A DNA stretch of 64,000 nucleotides from assembly GCF_023065955.2 (NCBI RefSeq), contig NW_026622852.1:7038423-7102422 (forward strand). Direction: 5' to 3'. Made by a program: the position numbers and the translations under genes. Below are positions 12,100 to 24,535 of this stretch, in pieces (position 1 is the stretch's first letter; each line of letters begins with the position of its first letter). This DNA is from Ursus arctos (lineage: Eukaryota > Chordata > Mammalia > Carnivora > Ursidae). The notes under the pieces were generated by a model, which worked only from the letters and a program-made list of their open reading frames with translations, searched no databases and was not told where the DNA came from.

Positions 12100-13450
12100 G
12101 ACCTCAGAATTAGAAGTAGGACTATTCTTCATATCTTTAGAATTTTTCATAGAATTATACATATAGAAAATGTGAAACTGAGATTAGTAGAATCGTGCAA
12201 TATGCAGTCATTTGTGTTTGGCCATTTTTCCCCCAATATCTCATGAGATACATGTAATTTTCCATGGTGTGAATATACCATAGTTACACAGCATACCACT
12301 GATGGAATCTTAGGTTATTTTCATTTGGAGAATATATATAATTCTGTTAAGTATCTAAGAATGGAATTACTAGGTTATACTTCCAAACATTCTATCCAGG
12401 TTATTTGTACAAACTTACTCGGCTTGGCAATTATCATTCAATTTTTCTCACGTATTATCAATATTTGACATTTTCTGCCTTTTAAAAATTTAGTCATTCT
12501 GTTGAGTGTGTAGTGATTTGCATTACGTTTTAATTTACATTTCCCTTATAACTAATAAAATTGAGTTCTAATTCAAAGTTTATTTATCATTTTTGTTTTC
12601 TGTTATGTGAAATGCCTGTCTAGATTTCCCGTGATGTGAAGGATTTTTAAATCTATTACAGATTTTAGTCTTTTGATATGTATGTATCAATATATATTAA
12701 TATGTATATATTTACAATGGACATAAAGTTTTGGGTAATAATCTTTTCAGTCCTTTTGTAATATTGTTTAAAAAATTGAATTTCTTAATTTTAATATAAT
12801 CTAACCTATGTTCTGCCTTCAGTATTTTCTGTCCTGTTTGAGAAATCATTACCTACACCAAGGTTATACAAATATTGTTTTCCTATAGCAGCTTTCTTTT
12901 TAATACCTTTCATATTCACACTGATTTACCTGAAGTTAATGTTTATTTATTGTGTTAGAGAGTGTATAAGATTAATGTTTTCCAGAAGGATATCCAAAGA
13001 CCGCAGTACATATTATTTAAAAAGGCCTTCCTTATCCCAACACATTGTGATGTCTCCTTAGGTGTAAATAGGTGACTATATATGGGTTGTTTATTTCTGA
13101 ATGATTATGTTCCATTTGTCTGCTTTTTCCATTGTTGTACCAATAACCAATACTAAACACTCTTATTCCCTATATACTTATGTACAAATATTGATATCCA
13201 ATAGTATAAATTCTCAGGCTTTGTTCCAACCCCGTAAAGATTGGTGTTATGTAACAAATATATTCTGGAATCAGATTGGTAATTTCTACAGGACACCGGG
13301 TATATTGATAGAAATTGAGATGGATCTGGAGGTAATTTTAGGCATTTGGAGTTCAGTTTTGGAGACAACTTTAATAATTTGGAGTTCTCTCATATATGGC
13401 TTTATACCTAGAAATAAATATTTGTATAGGGTATAAAAAGCTTTTAAAAA
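12100..13450 (-). mobile_element. Ancient L1, ORF2 3' portion, antisense
   Basis: Successive landmarks of an old mammalian L1 ORF2 appear in antisense order: 'atgcagtcatttgtgtttgg', 'ggaattactaggttatactt', 'attctgttgagtgtgtagtg', 'catttcccttataactaata', 'ctgtttgagaaatcattacc', 'ccagaaggatatccaaagac', 'ggtgactatatatgggttgt' and 'atttctacaggacaccgggt'. The reading frame is destroyed throughout. No target duplication was located. The phrase order leaves little doubt about class and orientation, but the subfamily is not assigned. Confidence 0.8.
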
Positions 13451-13469
13451 GTCTAGGTTCAATTTATTT

Positions 13470-13640
13470 GCTGTTGATTGTTTCTATTATTAATTTCTAT
13501 ATAACACAAAGTACCCCTAAATATAATGACTTAAAACAAGACACAGTTATTTTGTTCACAAATCTTTATGTGCCAGCATAGGGTGGAAAGAAAGCCTTGG
13601 CTACTCTAGATGACACTTCATTCTAGTTGTCAGCCTTCCA
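13470..13640. repeat. Possible ancient interspersed repeat
   Basis: The stretch with 'acaaagtacccctaaatata' and 'atgacttaaaacaagacaca' resembles a common ancient mammalian repeat phrase ('accacaaacttagtggcttaaaacaac'). It is too short and diverged to classify. Confidence 0.3.
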
Positions 13641-13828
13641 GTCTACCAGAGGAAAAGAGGCACGCTCTATGAAGAGAAATAACATCTTTGGCGGGGACTT
13701 TATACCTTTAAAAGATAAAAAACAATATTTTTTTAACTTGAAACACCAAAATACTGGAACTGAAACCAACACATTGAAACAGACAATGGATACAGGCTTA
13801 GATTTGATACAGAATCTGGTGTTAGCTA

Positions 13829-14012
13829 GGGGCGCCTGAGTGGCTCAGTCAATTAAGCAGCTGACTTTTTGTTTCTGCTCAGGTCATGATCTCAAAGTCC
13901 TGGGATGTAGCCCTGTCAGGGGCTCTGCTCTGAGCACAGAATCTGCTTCCCCTCTCCCTCCCCCTGCTTGTGCTTTCTCTCTAAAATAAGTAAATAAAAT
14001 CTTTAAAAATAT
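13829..14012 (+). mobile_element. Can-SINE
   Basis: The head GGGGCGCCTGAGTGGCTCAG, the 'caggtcatgatctcaaagtc' box region, the pyrimidine-rich middle and the AAATAAGTAAATAAAATC tail are present. I see no clean target duplication; flanking 'atacaga' at about 13808 and 14014 is only suggestive. Confidence 0.93.
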
Positions 14013-14500
14013 ATATACAGAGAGCTACTTAAAAAGCACATTATTTTCTTGAAAAGTGAAAATCATATTCTCAAGATATACCTGAATTTTGTAGAAATAT
14101 GACACTTAAAATATGCTGGTATCATTTATCTTATAATTATTCCTGAAAAAATCAAATTTAAATTTTCAATAAAACCCAATTCTGTAAGTTTTGCTGAAGC
14201 AAAGTTATCACTGAAGAAAATTGCAATATTGCTTTGATAAGCTGCAGATCAGGGAACTAAATCAGGGCATAAACTTTGCTTGTGGAATATAATAATGTTT
14301 TAAGTATTTGTATATAATGTCTTTTGTTAAGTTGTTCACCTCTGCTCATGAACATTTTTATTAGAATTACTAGCATTCTTTACAATTGTATGAAGAAAAT
14401 GCAATACATGTTATGAAACAAATGTACATCTTTTCCCAAAACAGAATGAGATAAACTGAAAAATTAGGCTGAACCATAGCTGTCATTTCTTTGCACGTTT

Positions 14501-14700
14501 TTTTTTTTAAAGATTCTATTTATTTATTTATTCGACAGAGATAGAGACAGCCAGCGAGAGAGAACACAAGCAGGGGGAGTGGGAGAGGAAGAAGCAGGAT
14601 CATAGCGGAGGAGCCTAATGTGGGGCTCGATCCCATAATGCCGGGATGACGCCCTGAGCCAAAGGCAGACACTTAACTGCTGTGCCACCCAGGCGCCCCT
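14501..14700 (-). mobile_element. Can-SINE, young subfamily
   Basis: On the plus strand it begins with poly(T) and AAAGATTCTATTTATTTATT (tail) and ends with GCCACCCAGGCGCCCC (reversed head). CTTTGCACGTTT at 14489-14500 and 14701-14712 is a perfect 12-bp target duplication. Confidence 0.97.
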
Positions 14701-14821
14701 CTTTGCACGTTTATTAACAAAGTTTTTTTGGGGTAACTTTCATCTTATTGCTTGAATAAAATAATGATGTTATTAATCTTATATCTTATATCTGTTTACA
14801 AGTTTTTAAGACAGTTCTACA

Positions 14822-15000
14822 TAACTACAATTTATTGAATCCCTACCGTGTATTATGCTGTTTATAAAATGACAATCTTTAATGAAAAAGTTATGATTAT
14901 TCCCATTTTTGCCGGGAGAGAATGAGGCTTTGAGAACTTAGTAAGGTCATACCTGTTTAAGGCCAGAAGTGGGATCTGTTTCAGTCTTTCATTCCAGGTC
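14822..15000 (+). repeat. MIR remnant
   Basis: Sense MIR landmarks appear in order: 'attattcccatttttgccgg', 'gagaatgaggctttgagaac', 'ttagtaaggtcatacctg' and 'ggccagaagtgggatctg'. This matches the classical '...cccattttacagatgaggaaactgaggc...' core. Confidence 0.7.
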
Positions 15001-15179
15001 TTCCTTCTCAAGTACCATAAAATACCACCACATACAATAGCCCTGGGTGATGGTTTAGAATTTTTTCTGCTCATTTCATAGGGATGAAACTGAATGGATG
15101 AGTCATGGAAACAGTAAGTGATAATTAAGTTATGCTGTGGAGAAATGTTTGCCCAAGTCAATTGACTGCAAATCTAATT

Positions 15180-16869
15180 TTCTTTTTTTTCCTTAAAAAC
15201 AATTATATATATATATATTTTTAAATTGACCTTTACTTAGCCTTATGGACATTAGCTGCATTAGGTCTGAGTTTCACACAGTAGTTCATTTTAGTTCAAT
15301 TCTTGTGGTCAGAATCATAAACTTAAAAATTACAATTTAATATCAGAGTTGTGAAAGAGTACTTATTTAAACTGGATCTCTGCAATTGAATTGCATGAAG
15401 CATATTACTCTAAGGAAGAAAAGAGACATTTTCCTTTGCTTAAAAAACTCAAGAACAAAAAACAAGAAAATCCAAAAATAAATGTATTTGCTATTACCAA
15501 TAGTTAGAAGTAATTCTTCAAAATTTTTTGAGATGAAAATAAAAATACACAAGTAATACGCAAGTAAGGATATTCAGTTTAGAAATCAAGAGGAACTTTC
15601 TGAATTGACATAAGAGGGAATGTCACTCTTTAGGTGAGGAAGTTAATTCTTTGTTACTATGAGGAGAACATAGACAATTACCTTTCTAGGACAATTTAAG
15701 TGTAGTTTTGTTAAAAGTCCAAAGTATTGGTGAGATGGTTATTCAATATCATATTTGGACAAATTGTTTATAAATTCTTCTTAAAATAGAAATATGAATA
15801 TTTTTAGATATTGCATTTTCAATGAAACACAATTGGAATTATCTGCATAGTCAAGATTGTGAGAAACAGTTGCCAACCAAACATAAAAAGAAGATAGTTG
15901 GGTTGTTTCACAGAAATAAAGTCATAAGGAATTTCCTAAAACTACCCTACACCATTAGAATAAAATATGGTACATTATTTTTATACTATTTGAAATCCAT
16001 ACTCAAGTTTTACGTTGAAATTAAGAAACATGATACTATCTAGTATGTTTTAAAAATAAAATTTTACTTGAATTTTTGTATATGGTAATACTTGATTGAC
16101 CAGGGTTTCAATTCCAACAATTATTAGTCACACTAGCCTGGGCAATTTGTTCCTTGCTTAGGATTAACCTTCACCTTTTAAAAGAAGATACCAGTTTGGC
16201 TGGTGGGAGATCCATGTCAATTATTCTTTTAAGAGCTAGTTGGCAAGAATCTTATTGACCTACATAGACCCTGGAGTGGTAAGCAAAGCACTATCCTTTG
16301 TTTAGACTTGGATTGGGCACCAGGTTTCATGGATGATTACAATTGCTTTGGGCTGCTAATGGACAGTGAAATCTGGCTAATAACCAAGGAAAGGCTCAAA
16401 ATACCAACAGGCCTCCCCATCTGCTATAAGATAAATAGATTAGAGATATGCAGGAACATTTTTACAAAAGTGATAACAATTTTTCTAGTTTGAATTCCAT
16501 ACTAAGCCCTTGAGAATCAAAAAAGAAGACCAAGAAGGGAACCAAGCATAGAATAAATGCTACCACAAAAATGGGAAACAGAATACTGAGAAAAAGTAAA
16601 TGATCTGTTTCTTATCCTTGGAAAATAAGAAAAGAAGGATGAGGGTTTCAAAATCTGGGAGGAAAGATGAAAAATGTTATGGAAGTCAGGTTTCCTGATA
16701 GAGGGGATAGAAATGGAGAGGCTACTGGGAAAGAGGAAGTCAGCCAAGCTAGTTTGGTGGCATACTAACTGGTGCCAGGCATTAGAGGGGAGGTAACCCA
16801 ATCCTACTCGGCCCAGATAAAATGAGATGAGGTCCAAGTCCAGTAGTACACCAGACCAGTTGGAGAAAG
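15180..16869. other. AT-rich unique sequence
   Basis: It contains a (TA)n patch at about 15206-15219 and short chance frames. The minus-strand frame at 16517-16873 (118 codons) has no recognisable domain or splice context and is not called as a gene. Confidence 0.4.
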
Positions 16870-17028
16870 GCATTTGGAAAATATTCTAAATGAAATGGAA
16901 TATTACTTGAGAGTGTAAGCAGAGAAGTGATGTGAGATGATTTACCTTTGTGAAAGACAACTCTGGTTGCCCTGCCAAGATCAAGTAAGGGGTAAATCAG
17001 AGAAACAAGTCAAGAAGCTTTTATTATA

Positions 17029-17222
17029 GGGGCGCCTGGGTAGCGCAGTCGTTAAAGCGTCTGCCTTCGGCTCAGGGCGTGATCCCCGGCGTTCTGGGAT
17101 CGAGTCCCACATCGGGCTCCTCTGCTGGGAGCCTGCTTCTTCCTCTCCCACTCCCCCTGCTTGTGTTCCCTCTCTCGCTGGCTGTCTCTGTCAAATAAAT
17201 AAATAAAATCTTTAAAAAAAAA
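17029..17222 (+). mobile_element. Can-SINE, young subfamily
   Basis: A nearly intact element with the head GGGGCGCCTGGGTAGCGCAG, 'ttcggctcagggcgtgatcc', 'ctcctctgctgggagcctgc', 'ctctctcgctggctgtctct' and an AAATAAATAAATAAAATC tail. A perfect 17-bp target duplication, AAGAAGCTTTTATTATA, lies at 17012-17028 and 17223-17239. This is among the youngest SINEs in the window. Confidence 0.98.
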
Positions 17223-17347
17223 AAGAAGCTTTTATTATAATCTTGGTAGGCATGGGAATACTGCTTAGTCTAGAATGGTAGTTGTAAAGGTGAGACTTGG
17301 GTAATTTATAATGTAATTTTAGAGATGGAGTCAAAAGAAAGAATCAG

Positions 17348-17557
17348 GAGGGGTGCCTTAGTGGCTCAGTTGGTTGGGTCTCCAACTCCACGCTAAGGCT
17401 CAGGTCATGATCTCACAGTGGAGAGATTGACATGAGCCCCACATCAGGCTCTGTGCTCAGCATGGAGTCTGCTTATCCCTCTCCCTCCCCCTCTGCTCAT
17501 CTCCCCACTCGCTCACACACACACACATGCTCTCTCTATCTCTCTCTCTCTCTCAAA

Positions 17558-17596
<39 letters not shown>

Positions 17597-17613
17597 AATC
17601 TTAAAAAAAAAAG
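17348..17613 (+). mobile_element. Can-SINE with expanded (CA), (CT) and (AAAT) tracts
   Basis: The head (GGGGTGCCTTAGTGGCTCAG) and box region are diverged. The middle contains a CA run (about 17514-17527), a CT run (about 17535-17554) and about eleven AAAT units (17556-17600). GAAAGAATCAG at 17337-17347 and 17614-17624 is the target duplication. The long tetranucleotide tail is a likely polymorphic marker. Confidence 0.96.
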
Positions 17614-17859
17614 GAAAGAATCAGAAATGAGTGATAGGATTTTATCTTAATCAACAGTATGGGTAGAATTGCCAACTATTAAAATGGAAAACATTGAAGG
17701 ATTTGACAGATGAAGGGAAGGGTAGGGAAAAAAAATCAACATTTCTGTTTTAAACATGAAGAAATTAAGTTGCCAGCTGGTATCTAGCTGAAGGAGATGT
17801 CTAGCCAGGCAGTGGAATACACTGAGTTGGGCATTCAGGGGGGTTTTGAGATATATATG

Positions 17860-18030
17860 AATAATTGCACTATTGCATTATTATATTATATTACTATTTT
17901 ATTAGATCACATTATAGATATATATTGTTCCTATAAAATCTTCCCTGAATATAAATGGATAATTTGAAATATATGTGTGTGTATATATATAGCACATATA
18001 TAATGAATATGTGTGTGTGTGAATATAGAC
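17860..18030. repeat. TA/TG-rich simple sequence
   Basis: It holds clusters of ATAT, TTATATTATATT and TGTGTGTG, including two 'atgtgtgtgtg' runs around 17972 and 18011. No gene is present. Confidence 0.7.
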
Positions 18031-18539
18031 TAAAATGTCATTTTTAATAGTCTAAGCACTCTAAAACCACAGGCCTAGATTTTAAATTTAATCACCCTGC
18101 ACCATTCTCCACAACACATTAGCTGACTAATTTATAAGAGAAAATATCCAATTTATCAGTGGCTAAGCTGTATGACATAATCTAGTCCGTGCCATACTTT
18201 ACATAGATAAAAATGAGGGGAAAAGCAATATGAAACATTTTTAGTAACTGTTCCAGCCATTATATAAATTTAATTTAATGGAGAATACTATATACTTATT
18301 AATATTTTTAAATAGCTAATCACAAAGAAAATTTTCATAAATTAGACTACAATGATGTTAATTGGAATTAAATTAATTAGATTTTAATTGGAATTTTAAA
18401 ATTCTAATGCGTATCTCTAAGTATTCATGACCATAACATATAAATATTTTAAATATTAGGCAATCCAACAGTAAGATGTATAAAATCTTGAGCAGAAATT
18501 TCAGAAATGATGATATGAAAATAATCAATAAAATATGAA

Positions 18540-19180
18540 AAGGAACTCAACTCTGATGTGCAGAGTGAAACACAAATTAGTGCCACAATATGATACCACC
18601 AATCCCTCACCAAAATGGCTAATATGAAAAGACAAGGCAGATAATATCAATATTGACTATGGCGTAGAGCAAACAAAATTCTCATTACTACTGATGTGAG
18701 TATAAACTGATAGCACTCCTTTGGAAAACAGTCTGAAAAAAATCCACTGAAGCTAAGTAAATGCATGTCCTCCAGTCTTGATATTCCTACACACAGAAAC
18801 ATGAACGGTTCTCACAAAGCTATCAATGAGCACAAGAAGCCAGGCACAAAAGATTACACATTTTTTCGTATAACTGTGTAGGTTTTAAAAGCTAATTGAT
18901 GGTATTAGAAGTTAGGATAATAGTTACCCTAGAAGAGAGGGATAATATCTGGAAGAGAGAAGAGGGGACTTCTGAGGTGCTGGTACTAGCATGTTTTGAT
19001 CTAGGTGCTGGTGTTCACTTTGGAAAATTAATGCAAACACATTTGTACACTTTTTTGCATATATATGTATATATATGCATGTGTATATATATATCATTAT
19101 ATATATATATATATCATACTGATTTAGCATATGACACATATCCAAAATGCCTAGGAGAAAAGATATCAAGTCTCATTATA
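18540..19180 (+). mobile_element. Ancient L1 3' portion, sense
   Basis: Ordered landmarks of an old L1 ORF2 end and 3' UTR are seen: 'gagtgaaacacaaattagtg', 'caatatgataccaccaatcc', 'aaaatggctaatatgaaaag', 'actcctttggaaaacagtct', 'agccaggcacaaaagattac', 'gaagagagaagaggggactt' and 'gtgttcactttggaaaatta'. A TA/TATG microsatellite (about 19058-19115) sits where the 3' A-rich end would be. All frames are broken. Confidence 0.75.
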
Positions 19181-19183
19181 TAG

Positions 19184-20399
19184 AGGAAAATATGTGTATT
19201 GTATCTTTCTGCTTTTTGGAATTTTGAAGGTCCTCAGGTGCCTGGTAGTTTGTCTAAACACAATAGTGTCCATTTATTCTCAGATGAAACTTGATTTGTA
19301 AGTGCGTATTCAAATGCCTGACTGAAAACACAGAATCTGTATTCTTTGCATGAAAGAAATATTAAAAGAAGATAGTGAAATATTTTAGCATTAACCAAAA
19401 ATACATTCATCATAGCTTCTTGGTTATGAAATGTTAGAAACACAGAACTGTCATCACCTCCAGCTCAGGCCTGCTTCACCCTCTCCATGAAATTCACACG
19501 TGTAGCTTGTTAGAAATAAATAGCGTGAAAGACACTCAGTCTCAATGTGACTAAAACATTATCACCTCAATCATGAAGGAACTCTTTCCATCTTTATTAT
19601 CCAGATGGATTTTTCCTATACCTATAATTACTTTTTTTTCATTTTGAATAAATATTACTTCACCAGGCATTTAGTCCTCCCATGTAAACCAAAATAAACA
19701 CGGCATAAATCTAGTTCACATGCCAATGCAAAATTAAATAATTTTCAAGCTATATTTCTGATAAAGTTTCACTTAACACAAGGAAAATACAAAAGAGATT
19801 ATACGACATATCAGAATATTAGACTATTAACATTCATATATCTACTTTAGGTAGTTATTTACTTTCATCTGCAGTATATAAAGAATTAGAACGTTAGCCA
19901 TGTTTTACATAGGCAAATATATTTTTGAGATTTCAAAGTTTTTTTTTTCTTAAATATGTGCAACAAATCCTTTTTCTGAAAACTAAGCAATAGAAAAATA
20001 GAAAAGGTTCTGATCAGCAAAAAATAACACTTGTGCTAAGTTACTCATGGAGAATCAAATTCAATAAAACATGTTATAAATCACCTTGCAATTCCCCAAT
20101 CCAGTTATATAGTAAGTCAAATCAGGAACTCCAAAAAGTAAAGTCTCAAACCCAGGTTTTACTATAATAATGACAGCATTAGACAAAGATGGTTTTCTTT
20201 ACCCAGACTTATTTGTATTTCTCAATATTCTAAGGAAGATCTAAAGAAAAGGCAATTTACAAAAAAAGAACCTCTCAGCCAGTGTATTCTTACAGAAAGT
20301 AGTAGCTACAAGGTACAAATGTTGTTTTGGAGATAGAGAACAATACAATACAGGGAGCAAATTGTAAAATGTAGTAAAAAATTCTGCCATATTAAGAAG
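19184..20399. other. Unique AT-rich sequence
   Basis: No recognised gene or repeat family. Confidence 0.4.
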
Positions 20400-20545
20400 G
20401 TATTTCAATTTCTAGTCCTCATTTTACTCATCTGTAAACATGGGAGAGATGATGATAACTCTAACCTCCCTCCTATGTTTTTTGAAAAATTACATATAAA
20501 ATAAAATACTTTAGGCGTGGTCCCTGACACAAATCTTTTCACAAA
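20400..20545 (-). repeat. MIR remnant
   Basis: The plus strand gives antisense MIR landmarks: 'ctagtcctcattttactcat', 'ctgtaaacatgggagagatg', 'ctaacctccctcctatg' and 'taggcgtggtccctgacac'. This is one of the better-preserved MIRs here. Confidence 0.75.
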
Positions 20546-20669
20546 TGTTGGTATTAAAATAACATTATGATATGTCATGTGATATATCCTGGCTCTCAAT
20601 CAAATTTCAATTATTCTTTTTTTATATCTGTTTTGGTCCATAGGTTCCAAATTTATTAAATAGGTTAAA

Positions 20670-21440
20670 ATCATTGAAAGTTTACTTTGAAGCTCAAATT
20701 GTCCAAGATTTGGCCAGTGAGAGCACATTAAAGCCTACCCCTGTGTCCTTTGACACGTCTCCATTATTTTTTGAGCACTTCATTGCTCTCTGGTACAAAA
20801 AGATCTTGCAAGTTTCTCTGGTAATTACTCTTTCCCCTCATGGAATCAGTCATTTTTCGGAAGTCTTTGTCCATTTTAATGGCCTTGACAAGCCAAGACT
20901 TAGGTGTTAGATATTCCCATTACTGTGGTAGTGTTGCTGCTTCCATGCTCTATCAGCAGACAGAACTATTTATGCATACACAGATATTTACATCTGTATT
21001 TATTCCTGCATATTTATACATATTTTTAAAACCACAAGTTTACACCTACACCTCAATTACAGTCCAATAAGTTTTAGTCTAGTTTATTCCATTTTCATAT
21101 TTGTAATATCTTCCTTAGAAAGTAATATGCTTATATCCCATTATCACTAATATATGTATTCATTTGACCAGTCTTTGTGAATCTCCTTTCTCCATTACCA
21201 ATTCCATCCCTGTAAGTTCCCTTCTTCATCCTGCTTAGGCTACCACCCACCCCACCATGTGGGTTTTCTCCTCAATCTGTTGGGGCTGTGACATGTATTA
21301 TGGACCATCCCCATACATGTTCTGATTCTACATGCCAAGAAGTCCCCTAAGTGACCCCACCCTCATCCTATTTGGGCTCTCACTCCCTCTCCCAAGCCAT
21401 CAGGTTCCTCATCCTCATTCCTGGCACAAATTTTTTGTCT
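20670..21440. mobile_element. Ancient L1ME-like non-coding block
   Basis: It follows a known ancient L1 untranslated-region phrase order: 'cctgtgtcctttgacacgtc', 'ttgagcacttcattgctctc', 'catggaatcagtcatttttc', 'tactgtggtagtgttgctgc' and 'tcaattacagtccaataag'. The open frames at 20674-20910 and 20840-21070 are incidental. I do not assign strand or subfamily. Confidence 0.5.
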
Positions 21441-22088
21441 TTATCTGTCCCAAGTAATGGCTTTATGTCTGAATTGCTCAGACAGAGAAGATAAATAAAA
21501 AGAATAGAAAGAGGAGAAAAAAGAAGTGACCACTACTGTAGATTTGATAACAAATCGATAATGGAAAACTTTTCCAATGTAATATATACACAGAAATACT
21601 ATTTACATTAACCTGTAATCACCAAACTTTCAAGTTTATTATCTAAATATATTTCATCAACTGCCACAGGTACTACACAAAATGTCATTTTTGTATTCTC
21701 AACCTGACTGTCCTACAATGCTATGTCTGATTAACTTATTTTATGGAGTTTTGAATCTTTGGTTGAATTAACAATTAATAAATATAATTTGATATTAATG
21801 ACGCTTTTGGAGAATGTCTGGTTTGCCCCCAGCTTGTTAAAGAAGATGTTGAACTAATTTTTAATAGAGGACAGGAGGGGCGTGGTTGGAGGGCAATCTT
21901 AGGCTGCATCTTGTTCAATGTCAAGTTCAGAGATACTACAACACGTGTCAAACACTGGGGTTGAAAATGTGTAGATCATCATTCAGAATCAATTCTAATA
22001 AGAGCCCCTGGATGATTTAGTTTTAGGAATTACCACCCACCTAAAAAATCAAGGAGTTCTCCTTAGCCCAATGGGTTGAATTCCATTA

Positions 22089-22594
22089 CAGATAGTCCTT
22101 AATTTATGAAAGTTTGACAAGATTTTTTTTTTTTTACTTTACGATGGTGGGAAAGTGATATGCATTTAGTAGAAACTGTACTTCAAATTTTGCATTTGGA
22201 TCTTTTCCTGTGCTAGCAATATTTGGTAGGGTACTTTCTCATGATGCTGGACAGCAGCAAGCCGCAGCTCCCTGTGAATCACATGAACACAAGGGTAAAA
22301 AGTCGATACGCTTAACAACCATTCTGTACCTATAGAACCATTCCTTTTTTAACTTTCAGTACACTATTAAATAAATTACATGAGATAATCAATATTTTAT
22401 TATAAGACACACATTGTGTCTATGATTTTACCCAACTATAGACTAATGTAAGTGTTCTGAGCATGTTTAAGATAAGCTAGGTTAAGCTATGATGTTTGGT
22501 AGGGTTAGGTATATTAAATGCATTTTTGACTTATGATATATTCAATTTACAATGGGTTTATGGGTGTATAACCCTGTAAGTTTAGGAGGATCTG
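22089..22594. mobile_element. Non-autonomous Tc1/mariner-like DNA transposon (Tigger/MER class)
   Basis: The element is flanked by TA dinucleotides (22087-22088 and 22595-22596). Its left end, CAGATAGTCCTTAATTTATG, and the reverse complement of its right end, CAGATCCTCCTAAACTTACA, form diverged terminal inverted repeats. Interior landmarks such as 'ctttacgatggtgggaaagt', 'aatgtaagtgttctgagcat' and 'aagctatgatgtttggtagg' match a common mammalian MER element. It has no transposase frame. It is an ancient fossil, with the exact family left open. Confidence 0.75.
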
Positions 22595-23133
22595 TATTAT
22601 ATAAAGAGTTTCTTATTTCTTTCTAGATGACATTTATTGTGAAAACAGAAAACATTTTTAAAGAGGTCACTAATACAATATCAAATCTTTTCAGCTGACA
22701 GGTCTTTACTACTTATAAACTGTAAAGAAGAACTATTTTTGCACCTAACTTGACTTAAAATCTATAATTATCTAAAGTTCTTGAATTAATTGCTTTTTTT
22801 GTACTACAAAATAGCAACTAATCATTTGAAAAACTCTAATTATGTGGTTCAAATCACTTAAAGTAATTTCTTGATAACACTCTGAGGCACCTCAAGCTTC
22901 ATAGTACATCTTAGGAGAAAGTAACTGCAGTTAAATCGTTTATTACTTCTCATATCAAACAATATGCTTCTATTATAAAATAATGTTTCTTATAATTTAC
23001 AATACATAATAAATTATATAGGTAAACATCTTTTGATAAAACAACAAAATGATCCCCTCAGTTAAAAAAATTTTAGAATAATAAAATATATTTGCTACTT
23101 TCATTCGTGTAGTAGATATAAAATGGAAATACT

Positions 23134-23240
23134 GGGTGCCTGGTTGGCTCAGTCAGAAGAGCATGCAACTTTTGATCTCTGGGTCATGAGTTCAAGCTTC
23201 ATGTTGGCTATAGAGATTACCGGAAAAAAAATAAACTTAT
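23134..23240 (+). mobile_element. Short tRNA-like Can-SINE, head-dominated variant
   Basis: The head GGGTGCCTGGTTGGCTCAGT and the 'gggtcatgagttcaagcttc' region are followed directly by 'ggctatagagattaccgg' and an A-rich end, without the CT-rich middle. Similar 'aaatggaaat'/'aaaggaaat' flanks may be a decayed target duplication. It represents an older, shorter SINE type. Confidence 0.85.
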
Positions 23241-23752
23241 AAAGAAAAGGAAATGTACAGCTTAATCATCATGACTAGCTGGCCCATATTTAGAAAAAAA
23301 ATTATTTTATAGTATGAATTTCTAAATATCAATAATCAAAGAAAAATATTTAAAGACTAAAATTCACATTTCACAAAACAGAAAAATGCAATGTCTAATA
23401 AACTTATAAAAAATTGTTTAATCACCATTACTCAGGAGGGAAATGCAAGTCAAAACTACAAGAAAATAGCACCACACACTTAACAGAATGACTACAATTT
23501 TTAAAATCAATGTTATTATTTCTTGACAGTCATGTGGAGCAACTATAACTATCATATAATTCTGATGGGAATGTGCACTGATATAACCATTTTGGGAAAT
23601 CATTTAGCAGTTTCTACTATAGCTTTAATTAACTTATGATCCAAAATCATTCCTATTAGAGTAGATATGAGAAAGTTCTCAACAATACACAATACACTTC
23701 AAAACAGCTCAAACTAGCAACAACCCACACTGTCAATAAATTTGGAATAGTA

Positions 23753-23753
23753 C

Positions 23754-23787
<34 letters not shown>

Positions 23788-23860
23788 ATAGTATGATATA
23801 TGATAGATATATCATGATAGATATATGATATCTATATATATGCAGATATATATGAATATA
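23753..23860. repeat. (TA)n(GA)n and ATATC-rich simple repeat
   Basis: A compound tract: TATATATATA, then about eleven GA units (23765-23787), then irregular ATGATAGATATATC repeats. It lies inside the ancient L1. Confidence 0.9.
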
Positions 23861-24034
23861 TACATACATAAACATACTTTGTAGTTATTATATTCAGTGA
23901 TATGCAGAAATAAATATATGATCAATGAATACCATACAGCAATGAGAAGAAAAAGGATGATGCTACAAGCAAAAAAAGAGGCAAATATCAAAAACTTCTT
24001 GTTAAGTAAAAAAAGCCAAACATATTATAATTTT

Positions 24035-24218
24035 TTTTCTTTTTTCTCCTTTTTTAAAGATTGGGGAGGGGCAGAGAGTGAGGGAGAGGGAGTCTTAAGC
24101 AGGCTCGATGACCAGCATGGAGCCTAATGCTGGCTTTGATTGCACGACTCTGAGATCATAACCCGAGCTGAAATCAAGAGTTGGATGTTTAACTGACTGA
24201 GCCACCCAGGCACCCCAC
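24035..24218 (-). mobile_element. Can-SINE inserted in ancient L1
   Basis: The plus strand begins with a T-rich tail and ends with 'actgagccacccaggcaccc' (reversed head). The 'cgactctgagatcataaccc' box region is recognisable. ACATATTATAATTTT (24020-24034) and ACATACTACAATTTT (24219-24233) form a target duplication with two mismatches. Confidence 0.94.
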
Positions 24219-24535
24219 ACATACTACAATTTTAAAAAGCAAATTTATGGTGATAAAAGTCTTCATAGTATTTAGCTTTGGGCTGTAATGAGTTTATGGA
24301 ACAACAGAAGAACTTTGGACATACTGGAAATGTTTTATTATCTTGATCTGGGAGCTGGTTAAATAGATTTAATTTGTAAAAATCTGAGCTTTAAGTATAA
24401 TGTATTTGAAAATATTCCCTTCACAGTTTTATAAATTATAGGGTTCCAGGCATGGTTATTTTCCTCTGTGTAGTCCTAGTCATGAGTTGTACCATAAAAA
24501 CTGTCTTAGAGATAATCTGACCAAACTCTACTCTA

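Larger units (their letters stand above)
16870..17900 (+). repeat. Ancient interspersed repeat split by two Can-SINEs
   Basis: Parts outside the SINEs (16880-17028, 17240-17347, 17625-17840) follow a known old-repeat phrase order: 'gcagagaagtgatgtgagat', 'gacaactctggttgccctgc', 'ggcatgggaatactgc' and 'gagttgggcattcagggggg'. I cannot name the family by eye. The two SINEs inserted later. Confidence 0.4.
23425..24400 (+). mobile_element. Ancient L1 3' portion, sense, interrupted by a SINE
   Basis: Landmarks of an old L1 ORF2 end in sense order: 'gggaaatgcaagtcaaaact', 'agcaccacacacttaacaga', 'ctgatgggaatgtgcactga', 'aataccatacagcaatgaga', 'aaaaaaagccaaacatatt' and, after the SINE, 'acatactacaattttaaaaa' then 'ttatcttgatctgggagctg'. 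A (TA)n(GA)n microsatellite at about 23753-23787 interrupts it. It is non-coding. Confidence 0.75.

Noticed and set aside
16517..16873. 118-codon minus-strand frame
   Set aside because: Low-complexity serine/leucine/phenylalanine peptide with no domain, no splice context and part overlap with an ancient repeat.
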